Program-made: the position numbers and the translations under genes
Shown: piece by piece, positions 13,935 through 26,339 of the stretch
How the letters are laid out: each line of letters begins with the position of its first letter
Position numbering within the stretch: position 1 is the stretch's first letter
NCBI GenBank assembly: GCA_018340805.1
Contig: JACMZG010001908.1
Coordinates: 32,105,513-32,169,512 of the forward strand
DNA: 64,000 bases
Direction of reading: 5' to 3'
Source of the DNA: Microvelia longipes
Lineage: Eukaryota; Arthropoda; Insecta; Hemiptera; Veliidae
Notes under the pieces: model-generated
The model's input: only the letters and a program-made list of their open reading frames with translations
Told to the model about the DNA's origin: nothing
Databases searched by the model: none

Positions 13935-14350
13935 TCATTTTTCAAAAATCTTAGCAAGGGGTGGTAGGAGTGCAATGGGTCGGTAGTTGTTTACAGAACA
14001 GGCATCTCCTGATTTATGAATGGGAGTGATAATAGCAAGCTTGAAATCCTCATCAACTATATTACTTTTGAGGCAATTATTGAAAATATGCTTTAGACTA
14101 TAAAATCTTTGGTGACTTTGAGAGTTTTGGTAGTAATTTTATCCTGACCATTAGCAGAGTTGTTTGATAAGTTTTTAATGTACTGAGATATTTCTGATCT
14201 TGTATTAAATTGAATTCTTTAAGATTAATATTAGGAATTTAATGTAGGTGTATTGGATGAGTTTTGATTAGAGGAGGTATTAATGGTTTTGTTGTAATTA
14301 TTTGATTTATTAGAATTATCTTTAATAAGAGATTTGGCCATGTCTGTGAA
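13935..14350 (-). mobile_element. Decayed jockey-type LINE, start of reverse transcriptase
   Basis: On the minus strand the piece reads FNKYFTDMAKSLIKDN (typical linker before the RT domain), then, with frame breaks, NGQDKITTKTLK, HIFNNCLKSN, and DFKLAIITPIHKSGD with NNYRPIALLPPLAKIFEK. It then meets a stop at 13935. The KLAxxxPIxKSGDxxxxxNYRPI block is diagnostic for this retrotransposon class. It is inactive because of stops and frameshifts. Confidence 0.85.
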
Positions 14351-14368
14351 ATATTTGTTAAATTCATC

Positions 14369-14375
14369 ATATATA

Positions 14376-14418
<43 letters not shown>

Positions 14419-14421
14419 TAT

Positions 14422-14458
<37 letters not shown>

Positions 14459-14464
14459 TATATA

Positions 14465-14503
<39 letters not shown>

Positions 14504-14728
14504 TATATATATATATTATATTATATAATATATATATATTATAATATATATAATATATATATATATATATTATATATTATATATTATATAATATATATAT
14601 TATATATGTGATCGAGAAATTCGATCACTATGCATGAAATAACAATTTTTTAGGTGTTTTTGAAAGAGCCAACTTTAGTTGTAGTCATCCGATTTTGACG
14701 CTCGTTTTATAGCCAATTTTGTCAGCTT

Positions 14729-14773
<45 letters not shown>

Positions 14774-14907
14774 ATAATAATATATAGTGATCGAAGAAAT
14801 TCGATCACTATGCATGAAATAACAATTTTTAGGTTTTTGAAGAGCCATAACTTTAGTTGTAGTCATCCGATTTGACGCTCGTTTATAGCCAATTTTGTCA
14901 GCTTTTT

Positions 14908-14997
<90 letters not shown>

Positions 14998-15118
14998 TAT
15001 ATTTTTTTAAAGCTGACAAATTGGCTATAAAACGAGCGTCAAATCACTACAACTAAAGTTATGGCTCTTTCAAAAACACTAAAAAATTGTTATTTCATGC
15101 ATAGTGATCGAATTTCTT
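14369..15118. repeat. (TA)n tracts with three copies of a ~105 bp module, two direct and one inverted
   Basis: The (TA)n tracts are at about 14369-14606, 14732-14783 and 14909-15004. Between them the module with TCGATCACTATGCATGAAAT, GTAGTCATCCGATTTTGACG and CTCGTTTTATAGCCAATTTT occurs at 14608-14731 and 14789-14907. It occurs inverted at 15010-15118. The last two form a large hairpin with a TA loop. Confidence 0.85.
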
Positions 15119-15764
15119 TAAAAAATTTTTACTTTTTGTACATTTTTTGGCCATTTACCAAACGTCATAACTTTAGCTGTAGTTATTCGATTTTGACGAA
15201 AAAACACTCGTTTTAGACAATTTAATTAGCTGTAATAACGTTCTTCATATTTTGCACACGACTTATAGTAAACCACTTATTAAAACTGGAAATTGGTGTG
15301 ATTTTCCAATATTTTAAGCGAGCTCATTCATATGAATGGCTCCTACATTGGATAGGCAGACTATGCTTTTCCTTCATTATTTAAGGTATATTTTCAGACA
15401 AATTTGGTTTGAAGTAGTACAAAATGAGTCACATTTTTTAGGCCTGGTTCTTGGACTGTAGGTAAGGGTCATGATGATTGGAAGGAGATAGGGGAGTAGG
15501 CACAGGATCACCAAGGAAGTGAAGATCCTTGGGGGTTGATCATTGGAAGGAGATCCATGTTTTATTCAAAGGAGTAGAATAACCCAACCCTGCGGACTTA
15601 GACGACCGGCAGGGCTACACAAGAATAATTTCCAGACCAAGTTGTGGACCGACATACATTATGATTCACTTTACTGACCATAAACCTAGACATGCTACCT
15701 GCTCTACTTGGACCTTGAAACGTAGTATTTTTTAATTCAATTTTGACATAATATGGATGCGAGA

Positions 15765-15915
15765 CACCTAGGAAAGGTAACAAGCTAATTATAGCTACGC
15801 TACATCTGGCAACTGTTCCATCATTCGACATAGTTCATTATTGACGAATAAAATTGAATCATGTTCCTCTCCGATTTGTTACATCTAACTCAACAAAGCG
15901 CCGATAGAGCCTGAA
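15765..15915. mobile_element. Single arm of foldback MITE family 2
   Basis: CACCTAGGAAAGGTAACAAG, CAACTGTTCCATCATTCGAC and ACATCTAACTCAACAAAGCG repeat one arm of the 16341-16646 element. No partner arm is seen nearby. Confidence 0.6.
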
Positions 15916-16340
15916 TTTAATGTTATTTATTTTTTATTCACTCATCGACAGCACCTATTAAAGTAGATAATTAGAAGAGTGTACCTAGATCACCTTTAAG
16001 CAAATAAATAATGATAGTGTAATGATTATAGGTGTTCCTAGAGTATAGAAGACGTCCAAACCCACTGAACAACAGGAGGTTATATGTTTTCTGATATAAC
16101 TTTTTCTGATATAGATTATTTACCAAACCTCTAAGGCATTGGTAAATAATCTGAAAGATTACGTTTTATTGAATGAATGTAAAGCTATCCATAGATAAAG
16201 GTGTTAACTCCATTTATTATCGCGAATGGAAAGTACCAGCAATAACTGTGCATGGTTAGCTCAAATCTTGAATTATTTATTAAAAATAGATATTATAAGA
16301 GGATAAGACATAAAGAGATATTATATGTCTATCAAGAGAT

Positions 16341-16646
16341 ACCTAGGAAATGTAAAAACCAAAATGCAATGCTATATCTTGGAACTGTTCCATTATTCGA
16401 CGTTTTTCATCATTGATGGGTCGACATAAAGTCAAAGTCATGTCCCGCTCTGTTTCGTTAAGTCTAACTCATCAGGGCGCCGTCAGAGTCTAAATTAGTT
16501 AGAGTTTAGACTCTGTCAGCGCTCTGATGAGTTAGACGTAACAAAACAGAGAGGGACATGACATTTATGTCGAGCCATCAATGATGACAAAAGATAGAAC
16601 AGTTCCCAGATGTAGCATTGTATTTTGCTTGTTACATTTCCTAGGT
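16341..16646. mobile_element. Foldback MITE, family 2
   Basis: A long inverted repeat runs from ACCTAGGAAATGTAA at the left to TTACATTTCCTAGGT at the right, with the centre near 16500. Arms share GTCTAACTCATCAG...GCGC and CATGTC blocks. A single arm of the same family lies at 15765-15915 (CACCTAGGAAAGGTAACAAG). Confidence 0.8.
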
Positions 16647-17188
16647 GTCTTTTGTGCAATTATATTGTGTCAACTATTCATGTTTTGCAAAACTCGGAAG
16701 TGTCAAATGGTACATGGATCAATATAAATTGAAATCCAGTACAAGAAATACATTGTCATGATTCTAGAGCCCCCTCGCGATTCGTAATTCTTGGTGTAGA
16801 AACCACAAAACCTGATCCCTTACGTGATAGATGCCAAACCTGGAAACTCCCGCCTTCATTAAAATATAGAAATTAAACCAAAAAATGTTATTATTTTCAA
16901 GTTTAATTTATTTTTAAAAAAGAAGATGTGCAAGTTAATTAAATAATAATTAATGTAAAAAATAACCAAAATTAATAGAAATCTTAATAGTACTTTTGAT
17001 CCCAAACCGCAATGATACAGATGATCCCTAATCATACAGATGAAAGCAGCCATTCTGGCATGACTGTCCAAAATAATAATTAATTAATCTTCAGCACAAG
17101 AAAAATCTCATTCTTCTCTCTTTAAATTACTCCTCGTACAAGGACTTTGGATCTCCAAGGGTCTGGTATATACCATGAGGACACATAA

Positions 17189-18176
17189 TGCGGACCACCG
17201 CGCCAGAATTATTATGTTTTTTAAATGTTTTTACTGAGTCATTAATGCAGGTTATAAAATATTTTCTGGATAGCACAACTAGACCTTAAGATTGATTTTT
17301 GTACCAACTTTCTATAAAAATACGATGATAACAGATAGATACACATATACAAACAGACAACTTTGTGCAAGCCACTTAGGAGGTCTCAAAAACAGCTGAA
17401 ACGGATAATTCAGGTGACATCCCGTTTACAGATTTCTTTGCTAACACAGTACTTTTCCTATATACCAACGGTATAAATGAGGAAAAGTAAAAAGGTAAAA
17501 GTTTCGATATTATGTACCAAATAAGTTTGATTGTAATATAAACCAAAATGTGAGACGAGCAGAGAAGCGACTAAGACCCATAGATACGACATATGGGACT
17601 TGGAGTATAATAGCATAATATCGCATTGCCAGCCTAACAGAGAATTTATTTCGATAAAAATATTGCCCAATTAATGAGGTTAAAATTTTCTTATTTAAAT
17701 GACGAGTTAAAATTAGTTGCGTATGAAATAATATATGTACATTATTTAAAAGTGCATAATAGGTGCTAGGTTGCAACCTTTCACATGGTTACATAATTCT
17801 CCGCGGATGTGTAACAATAGCATAAGGTAAACACATAATTGTTTCTGATTGCTCCAACAGATAGTTATGCAAGTTTAGGTTAAATAATGTGACCAACCAT
17901 AGGTTCTTTATGCTATCGTTTACATTTCTGATTTCAATACCTCCCATCTTATCATCTATATTTTCTATGTCGTAAATCATCAATATTTACGAGTAGGTAT
18001 ACTTCGCCAGAGTTAGAATGTTGATATAAGCAACTTATCAATTTGAGGCCGCCTTAAGGGTATTAGAGGCTCTGTTGTACTTGTATAACTTTTGGGTAAT
18101 TCGTCTTTAGGAGTTGGCTATTTTATTAGAGGAATGCTTTTCCTTTTCAATAAAATCGCCCGGCGCGGCTGTCCGC
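17189..18176 (-). mobile_element. ~1 kb element, copy B, inverted relative to copy A
   Basis: It is almost identical to 12414-13413 read on the opposite strand, including the 64-codon frame (17983 down to 17789, one Ser/Asn change seen). It has clean termini, TGCGGACCACCGCGCCAG at the left and GGCGCGGCTGTCCGC at the right, with TAAT at both outer junctions as a possible target duplication. Copy A differs by a small palindromic rearrangement at 13214-13240 (TTTGTGCAAGTGGCTTGCAC). Confidence 0.7.
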
Positions 18177-18829
18177 TAATTTCTAGGTATCCAAGAAATT
18201 AGAAATGATGAATTAAATTTAACGTTGTATAGTTCGACACACGGCTAAAACCAATGAACAGCGTGTGGAAATAATGCGAGGGAACCAATGAGGTTATTCC
18301 TGGATGTTAAACCACGCCATCAATTTCAAATCAGGCCAACCTTATTGGTACTTCAACACCGCGCTAGTTGACATTTATTTATAACGAATTTCCGAAAATC
18401 ACGCTTATGGTTTGTTTGTAAGGATGGAATCGATTCCTTTATTATTTCTAATCCCATATTCAACTTATAAATTAAGCGTAAAAGTAATATAAATTCTACA
18501 CTCAATTATATTCAGTTGTGGGAAAACCTGCACTATTATACGTAAAAGATTGGAAGGCTAACTTTAAATTTTTAAAGTCCTTGCAGACGATTTTATTTGT
18601 AAAAACGGATTAAAACTTTTTAATTAGGATTAATTGCATAACATGATTGATTAGTAACGAAGATTATTAACGTATAGACAATGCTGATTTTATTACGTCT
18701 TAAATTATGTCGCCGGTGATGGATGAAAGGTCAGAATATGACCCAGGTTAACTGCAGATATCTTATTAATCTATCAGCCACCATTGTTCCACAGAACCTG
18801 CGGCTATATGAATTTCTCGACCCGCTTTT

Positions 18830-19110
18830 TAGAATCAGCAAAATAGGTTATCGTAGCCTGAAAAATAACATCTTCGGGGCAGCACAAATAGACCACAAGT
18901 CAATGCCAAGTTTCAATTTTCTAGCATAAACACAGCGGGAGTTGTGTGTTTTATAGAGACATTGATAGACAAAAAGACAGATTAATGAAAACCACTCAGA
19001 ATGTCATGAAAATACCTAAAACGGTTACGGATAATTATGGTGAAACCACAGTTTCGAATTTTTAGGGTGATCACAATGCTTTTCCTATATACCTAAGATA
19101 TTAATGAAGA
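18830..19110 (-). mobile_element. Head fragment of the dispersed repeat family
   Basis: It contains AAGTTTCAATTTTCTAGCAT, AAACCACTCAGAATGTCATG and the ATTAATGAAGAAAAGTAAAA end, matching the 26880-27135 part of the family. Similar head-only fragments lie at 2270-2400, 10800-10915, 38660-38870 (CFAP52 intron 7) and 58195-58545 (CCDC102 intron 1). A middle fragment lies at 34510-34690 (CFAP52 intron 2). Confidence 0.55.
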
Positions 19111-19980
19111 AAAGTAAAATATTTATCATAGACCTTTATCTTAGACACCACTGATTCTTAAGAAAAAATCCCTGCAAGAAAGGAGCGGGAAAAAACTATG
19201 TAAACAAATCAGGTTATTTTACCCGTATTTTCTTGGCGATGTTTTTTTACATTTCTTTTGTGTAGTTTTATTTTAAAATATCATTTTTAAGATTAATTTG
19301 AAAGTAGTTTTCAAAACGATGTAAACAAAAGAAGAACCACAAACAAAGCGAACGATTGTCGGGAAGAAGGTTTTTTCCCTACAGCGGTTATTGTGGTAGG
19401 GATTTTTTTCTCTTTTTAAGTGAGAAATTGGCAGCGGCTTCTCTGATTGGTCAATCCCCAAAATACTTATGACTTTGGGGATTTTTAAACTAAACGATAG
19501 ACTGTAGTATGTTTACATCACGTAAAAGCATTACTCAAAATGTTATGATCTTTTTAATTGTACTGAATTTTTTTCGGGAAATCCCATTCTCAAGCTCTAA
19601 TGAAATCAAACATACATGTCTTATTTATGTTTACATTGACTAACCAGCCAGAAAATGAGGTTATTGATACTACTTATCAATTCAAAGTTACAATTACCTA
19701 CTTATCAATATATACTTAATCAATTTAACTAACCTAGTATCAGCACAATAGTGTTAGTCTGTAAAGTACTGCTTTAAATTATAGCAATGAGTGATTAAGT
19801 AAAACTTAGTTTTATTATCTCTAATAAGTTTTAACGTTTGACAACTTTAACTATTTAAGTCAAAACTTAAAGCACGCGCGTGTGTCGAATAAATTGATAA
19901 ACGTTTTTTTAAGTCGTTTTTATAATAGTAGCAAATTGTAAATATAATTATTTATTTGACGTGTAATTAATTAATTTCAG

Positions 19981-20018
19981 ACTTAAGTAGACGAGCTCGT
20001 GAGCTCGTCTACTTAAGT
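19981..20018. repeat. Perfect palindrome, 18 bp arms, 2 nt spacer
   Basis: ACTTAAGTAGACGAGCTC and its exact complement are separated by GT. Confidence 0.95.
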
Positions 20019-20094
20019 AGAAAGCTCTTTTAGGAAATAAGAGCGTATTGAGTGGGGTATAAATAATCATATTCTAAATTAATTTCATGAGCCC

Positions 20095-20222
20095 AACCTT
20101 ATAAGTTTATTTTTCCTTTGAAAATTTGCTGAAATTAAGAAAAAACGTTTCTTAGGTTTTTCTAATTATAATATTTTCTTTTAGGAAACTTTCAAAGAAA
20201 AAATGAGATTATAAGGTCATAG
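20095..20222. mobile_element. Short imperfect foldback element
   Basis: AACCTTATAAGTTTATTTTT...CTTTGAAAA at the left pairs with TTTCAAAGAAAAAATGAGAT...TATAAGGT at the right. A G-run (20223-20232) follows. Confidence 0.5.
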
Positions 20223-20272
20223 GGGGGGGGGGATGAAGGTTTATTTTTGATATGTTTGTGTGATATGTATCG

Positions 20273-20312
20273 AAATTATTGTTTCTGGATCTTTATCCAG
20301 AAACAATAATTT
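20273..20312. repeat. Hairpin, 17 bp arms
   Basis: AAATTATTGTTTCTGGA pairs perfectly with the right arm around a 6 nt loop. Confidence 0.9.
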
Positions 20313-20631
20313 CAATAATATCCTCACTAACATTTCAAAAACTTACAAATCTTCATATAGTGTTTAGATTAAGCTAAAAGTTTTTATATATACTACTATG
20401 TATGCTTTACAAGAATATTAAGTTTCATTTTATTAACAGAATTAGTTTTGCTTTTTTTGATTGACATATATTTCATACAATTTTACGTCATTATTTGACA
20501 TAATTAAAACAAATCAAATTTTTTCTCTAATATGTTTGAAAATTTGCTTATATCGTAGCAGTATGCCACTTACATATACCAGTAATATAACGAACTAATA
20601 AAGTACAACAACCATACTTAACCGCTACAAC

Positions 20632-20690
20632 CATGTAGCGGCGTCCCCAGCGCCGACGCCCCGTGGCGGCAAAGAGGCCGAAGGTATCTT
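20632..20690. other. Isolated GC-rich stretch
   Basis: TGTAGCGGCGTCCCCAGCGC and CGCCCCGTGGCGGC stand out in AT-rich DNA. The neighbouring TATGCCACTTACATATACC resembles, inverted, TGTAAGTGGCATTCTGCC at 2086-2103, next to GGCCGCTTCGCGGTCACATG at 2027-2046. The two are probably parts of one repeat family. Confidence 0.5.
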
Positions 20691-21831
20691 GTTTTATTAC
20701 TGGACAAAGGGGAGCAAAATAAATAAACACAAAACTTATGACGCATGTTATGTTTTTCTAGAATCGTAAACATAATAATGTTAAATCTAAATGCATGTTT
20801 CGATTTATCGTTAGAAGTTATGTAAAACAAATATAAAACTTTGGTTTTTATTAAAACTTCGTTCAGGCCGAGTGTAGTAAGAAGTTATATCTGTACTTTT
20901 CTCTAAAAGAAAACATGTTAGGGCAAATTTAAATGTAGATTTGATCTCAGAGTGTAAAACTACGTCAGGAAATTACTAAACAGTTTCTAAAAAGGCTAGT
21001 TCTCTTTGTCTAGATAGCGGCATTCTGGCCAAAATGGCTTACGTCTCTTATGTAGTAAAATGCTTGGTTTTGTTTTTTTCAAAAAGTAATCAGTAGTAAT
21101 CTAAATGCATATTTGGATTTAACATTGAAAGTTACACTAGAAATGCATATAATCCGTTTCTTTTGAATGAAATTAGGTTTTTATTAAAATTTTGTTTAGC
21201 CGTGTTCTGTAAGATGTCTACAGAATACGGATGTCTATACTATCTAAGAAGTAGTAAGTGCCTCAGAAACTGAGTCTATTATATTTGCAAGAAAAAATAA
21301 CATGGATTTATCCATCTATATCAAAAACATTTAAAGAGACCTACATTTTCCATTTTTTGAGAGGGGATGAGCTGAAACTTGAACGTTTGGTAACGAAAGT
21401 TAGTTTAAATTGTTGCTATAAAAGTGCTTCTACCTCTTATAAAGAGTAACAGTTAAACGTGTTATATGTTTTCAAGTTTTGTGGGAATGGCCTCCTTAAA
21501 GACTTCTCATTCTAGTTCAAGATCATAGCAGATATACAGTAGTTTTTCTTTATAAATACACATAAAGAAAGTGTTTTTATACGTAAGTGGCAGATGTCTG
21601 TGCTTATTAATATTAATAAATTTATATTTCCTTGTTGGACCTGGGCCTTGAGGTACAGTAGCGCTTCTAACATGGTGGTTATTTAGCATAACTAATCGAG
21701 CTTCCTTCCGTATAGCCGTGACCTAGGCGCATCTTTATAACTATATCAATTCGAGTTATTATATTAGGTTATACTCGTTTTGTAAATATAAATAGATTTT
21801 TAGTAACCACTTCTATCCAGCATAAACTGAC

Positions 21832-21898
21832 TACATTCCAAATCAATAGTAATTGTACATATAAGTAATAAGTACAATTAGTATTGATTTGGAATGTA
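21832..21898. repeat. Hairpin, 27 bp arms, one mismatch
   Basis: TACATTCCAAATCAATAGTA and seven more bases pair with 21872-21898 around a 13 nt loop. Confidence 0.9.
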
Positions 21899-23814
21899 AA
21901 CAATTACATGCACGTAGCATGTACACAATTACTATGAAAAAAAAAACAATTTTAATTATATTATTACCACAATTAAAATAAATGTAAAGTGCACAATATA
22001 TAAGGTGCATATGTGAAGCACATCTGTTGTAAACATTGTATGGCACTATGGCACAGACTAATTGGCTCAACCGAATTACATGAAGCTCAGTACAAAAATC
22101 AAGTTTTATGAGAAAAAACGTATTAATACCTTTTTTAAAGAAAACATATACTTCACAATTTTTTCCCAATTTTAATAGAACCAGTCATTTCAACTGAATA
22201 CTCGATCCTCTCTAAGACACAACGTAATAAGGAAAACTTAGAGAAAATGGATACTTTTCCTCGATATCACTTCTAATGAAATTAATAATTTATTGTTTAG
22301 TCATAAATTATTAATTTGTTTTAATGATTTAAACTAGGAACGTGGAATCTGTCACATAGTATGTAATATGGATTTCCCTGGCTTTATTTGAGTTGATTTA
22401 TTGGATGTTTCATTTGTATTTATGCGCTATATTTTTCTTATTAGAGGATCGGAGAGACGCCTTAAAAAGATGTTCAAAGACACTATCATAGAACCATAAT
22501 GTAAAAGCTAAAAATCGTAGCTTTACTAACATAAAGTGTTAATCGCTAAATATTTAATTAAATAATAATATAACTGGACAACCTTTAGTTATCATATAAC
22601 TTCAGATAATACCGGAATCGAAAAGCAAATGCTTAGAGACCAATAAAAGTACAAAATTTGGACTTTCAACATCATGATTTCTTTGAAATTTTGTAGGTTT
22701 GTGATAACCCACCTGTACCACTGGTACTTCAAATGTTTGGGGCTTTCACTAAAGCTGTAAGCATGGACTAACCAGGGAATGTGTTTTTTGCCTCTATGTT
22801 TTGTACTCTTGCCACAAACAAGTATTGTACTCTTTATGGATATTAGTATATATATTTGTATATAAAATAATAAAATTACTTAATAAGGGAGAAGAAGTTA
22901 TTTTAAAGTGGGTTTTGAAAAACAATCATCGGTTTTTTTCTGTCAAATGTAAAGGAAGGGTTTTATTAGATTTTTTTCAGTTTCACCTCCGAAACAAATA
23001 ATTTTAGGAATTAAATATCTCCTACTTTCATGGGTACGCATCAGACTTGATAAGATTCCTTTAGCCTAGCTTTAGAAGGCATAAAGCAAGGCCTAGACCT
23101 GGGGGGAAGGCAGCCGATACAGTCTACAGTATTCTTAGGTATTGGAAGGAAATTTTGTTATTAACATCAGCTTTAGCCGAGAATTTCGCCCATTAGAGAT
23201 TGTTTTATTCCACCCGACAAAAACTACTGTGTTATCAATATTTAGTAGTATTAATGGTTGCATTGAAAACATCATTTGTTTACATTTACTTAAGGATTGA
23301 AAATGATTGGGGCAAATGTAAACATACTATATGTTCTTATAGGAAATTATCTAATGAAATGACTGAAACATTAAAATGTTTAAGTATCAATAAAACTTAA
23401 AGAAGTGGAAACATTTGAATTACCTCTACGCTGAGTTTTCCTTAGAAGAGGCAATTTTTCTTCACACATCGAATCACTTTCACTACACAGACTAAATAAT
23501 AATCTAATTTTAAAACTATTATATTTCTTTGAGGCTAAAGTTTATTTCTAAGAGGCTAGTGCATTATTTACTTATTCACATTTTGAAGGATGTCTACAAT
23601 AGATATTTCTATTAGTGGTGTCTTGAGGAGAGTTTGACGTCATGTAGTGCATGTATCATTAATAACGTATTAGAGTAGTTTATAGGTATTCCTGGTAGGC
23701 ATTTTTTAGGTTTGGAAGGAAATTTTACCATTAACATGACTGTAACAGATGAATTTTTGTTAGAGTCGTTATCAAATTCCAAACTCCTAATGAAGCTCAT
23801 AGATTGTTGATGTC

Positions 23815-23846
23815 ACAAAATCCCATCGATCGCGATGGGATTTTGT
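23815..23846. repeat. Perfect hairpin, 14 bp arms
   Basis: ACAAAATCCCATCG pairs with CGATGGGATTTTGT around ATCG, and the whole sequence is palindromic. Confidence 0.95.
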
Positions 23847-25521
23847 AGTTTAAGTAACAACAGTGCCGTAACTATGGGCCTATTTTTTGTGGCCCGCAAT
23901 GTAAAAATTAACTTATGATTTTTGTCTCTATCCGGGTTTACTCCCTAATCACTTCTAGATTGGAGTCTCATAAGAGAATTTTTAATTATCTAACTTAGCC
24001 ATCGGCCCCAGTCAGAGTTTTACTCCCTCTTTTATACTTTTGCATAGGGCCCAATCAGAGCTAAATATTTACTATTCTAACATCATCAAAATACAGGATC
24101 CTATTAAGAATTGTGCCCTCTTTGTACATATGATTAGGGCCCCATTAGTGTCCCTTATAATTAATCAAGATCACTTAGTTAGTGAACCCCTATAGGAAAT
24201 GTACTACCACTTGAACCATCAGTCTAATGTTCTATACTTTATTTCGCGTTCTTTAATGGTACCTTATAGTTAGGAAATTTTGCTTTACAACTCAAAGCGT
24301 ACGAGTGGTTTTCTTTCATATTGCAAATGATTCACCATATTATGATTCGGTCAGAACACAAAATGCTTGTAATATTGGAATTGCAAAGGACCAGAGCTCT
24401 GCATACTTTATAGGGTTAGCAAAAAGGGCCCAACAACGATGCCTACTTGTTAGGTAATTACAACCTCTTTCCTATTGTACTACTTTTAGTGCTAATTAAA
24501 TAAAAAACTAGTTTTTATTTTAATGACGTTTTTAGGAGGGGGAAAGAAGTTGATTACGGGGGCTCCTAATAGTTTATTGCGGAAGAGCCCTCAATGCTCT
24601 AACTACGCCCTTTTACATCCAGTTTAACTCTATTAATAAGCAAATACTGTACTTGGCTCAAACTCCAAAATCATGCATCTTATTGCATTTACACAAAACC
24701 TTTTATAATCTATTAATAGTTTTATTATTATTAGTTACCTTATTATTAGCCAGGGCTGCCAACTATAAGGAATTAGTACAGCTGTCTATGTTAAACAACT
24801 CTTTATGTGAATTGTAACTGCGACTTCCTCTATATTTGTTGCCATGGTTATAGCAAATATTGTACAATCAAATCATTGATACGATAATCAATGAGTATGA
24901 GTAATGAAAATAGTAAATCTAAGGCAATGTTATCAACAGTAAATAATATTATTTAACGTTTTCTAATAATAGAAAAGTATTAAGTAATTACTTCTTAGTT
25001 AATTAGTTATTAATGTTTAATACAATTTATTTACCTCTACTTCGTTTTTATTTTTTATCGTTTTTTATTTATCCCAAAATCAAAACAAGGTTATCGAAAA
25101 AAGATTCGAGGAGTCAAGTATAAGAGTAAAATTCAAATATATGATTGTATAATGATGGTAAAAGGCTTACTCATTCATTCCAGACTCCTTACGGCGTATA
25201 TTTTCGGGTACTATCTCAAAAAATGAGGAAAAACATAAAAAACTATATTTTTTATCCTTCTTTAATAAGTATAAAATACAAAAAAAATTATCAATATATC
25301 ACACAAATCAAATATTAAAAAAATCAAATCTATAAAAATTGTAAATTAGTTCATTACATGTTTTCTTGATTTGGCTTTGTTCAAAATCATCTAAAGATCA
25401 AGGAAATTTTTACCAAAAGCCGCTTTACTGCTTTTATCTATGTATTATTCTTTTAGTTAAAAAATTAATGAATTTTTATTATTAAAAAGTTTCTTTTTGT
25501 GGACTTACAAAAAAATATATA

Positions 25522-25797
25522 AATAAAAACAGGTTAATTACACAAAAGTCCTTTATTGTTTAATATATAATAACTAAGCTTTCGACAAAAAAATTAGTCA
25601 TCATCAGAGTTTAAAAAAATATAAAATATAAAATAAAAATACAATTTTACAAACTACTTCATATTGCACCTTGGTATGGTTTGGTAAACTATATTTTATA
25701 TTTTTTTAAACTCTGATGATGACTAATTTTTAGTCGAAAGCTTAGTTATTATATATTAAACAATGAAGGACTTTTGTTTAATTAACCTGTTTTTATT
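25522..25797. mobile_element. Foldback MITE, family 3, with TA target duplication
   Basis: Arms of about 110 bp (AATAAAAACAGGTTAATTAC at the left, its near-complement at the right, with AAACTCTGATGATGACTAAT inside) surround a ~50 bp loop. TA flanks both ends, which suggests a Tc1/mariner-type element. Confidence 0.8.
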
Positions 25798-26339
25798 TAA
25801 TGCATTTACAGTCAGTTTTTGAGCTCGAAAAATGTCCATGGATAAAAGAACATTCATGTAAAGTTCTTTATTGTTCCTCTTTTTTTGTTTAGTTTTATTT
25901 ATGTCACATTTAACAAAAAGTCAGGCAAAGAAAGAAGCAAATATATAACAGAATAAATTCGCAATCTTAACCATTTAATTATTTACACTTATTGTGAATT
26001 AATATTTATCATATTTATTCACATTGATGCAATAAAGAGAATCCTGCATTTGTTTGTTGTTAATGTATTAAACATTTTTTAACAACACTGCTAATTCTTT
26101 ATATTCCTATTCTGCAGTTTCTACTTCACTTAGTCTTTCTTCTCTTGCTCCCGACCGATTTTTGTAAGTGTTAGCTTAAGGGTAAATATATTTGTTTCTG
26201 TTATTCTATTTCTATGTGTGCAATATTTTTATTGCATTTTGATTTTTTTATAATCACGTATAATGAGTATTTGCTTTTTGTATTTATTTCATTATTGTAA
26301 AATTTTTATGCCCGTTCACGTTCTAATAAATAACTAAAT

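Larger units (their letters stand above)
20700..25521. other. No gene seen
   Basis: AT-rich DNA with hairpins at 21832 and 23815. TTGGAAGGAAATTTTGTTAT (23140) recurs in diverged form as TTGGAAGGAAATTTTACCAT (23713), a weak sign of an old repeat. No convincing gene. Confidence 0.55.

Noticed and set aside
21843..22169. 108-codon minus-strand open frame
   Set aside because: Composition is Ile/Phe/Tyr-rich as expected from AT-rich DNA, it ends in a hairpin repeat, and no motif or splice context is seen.
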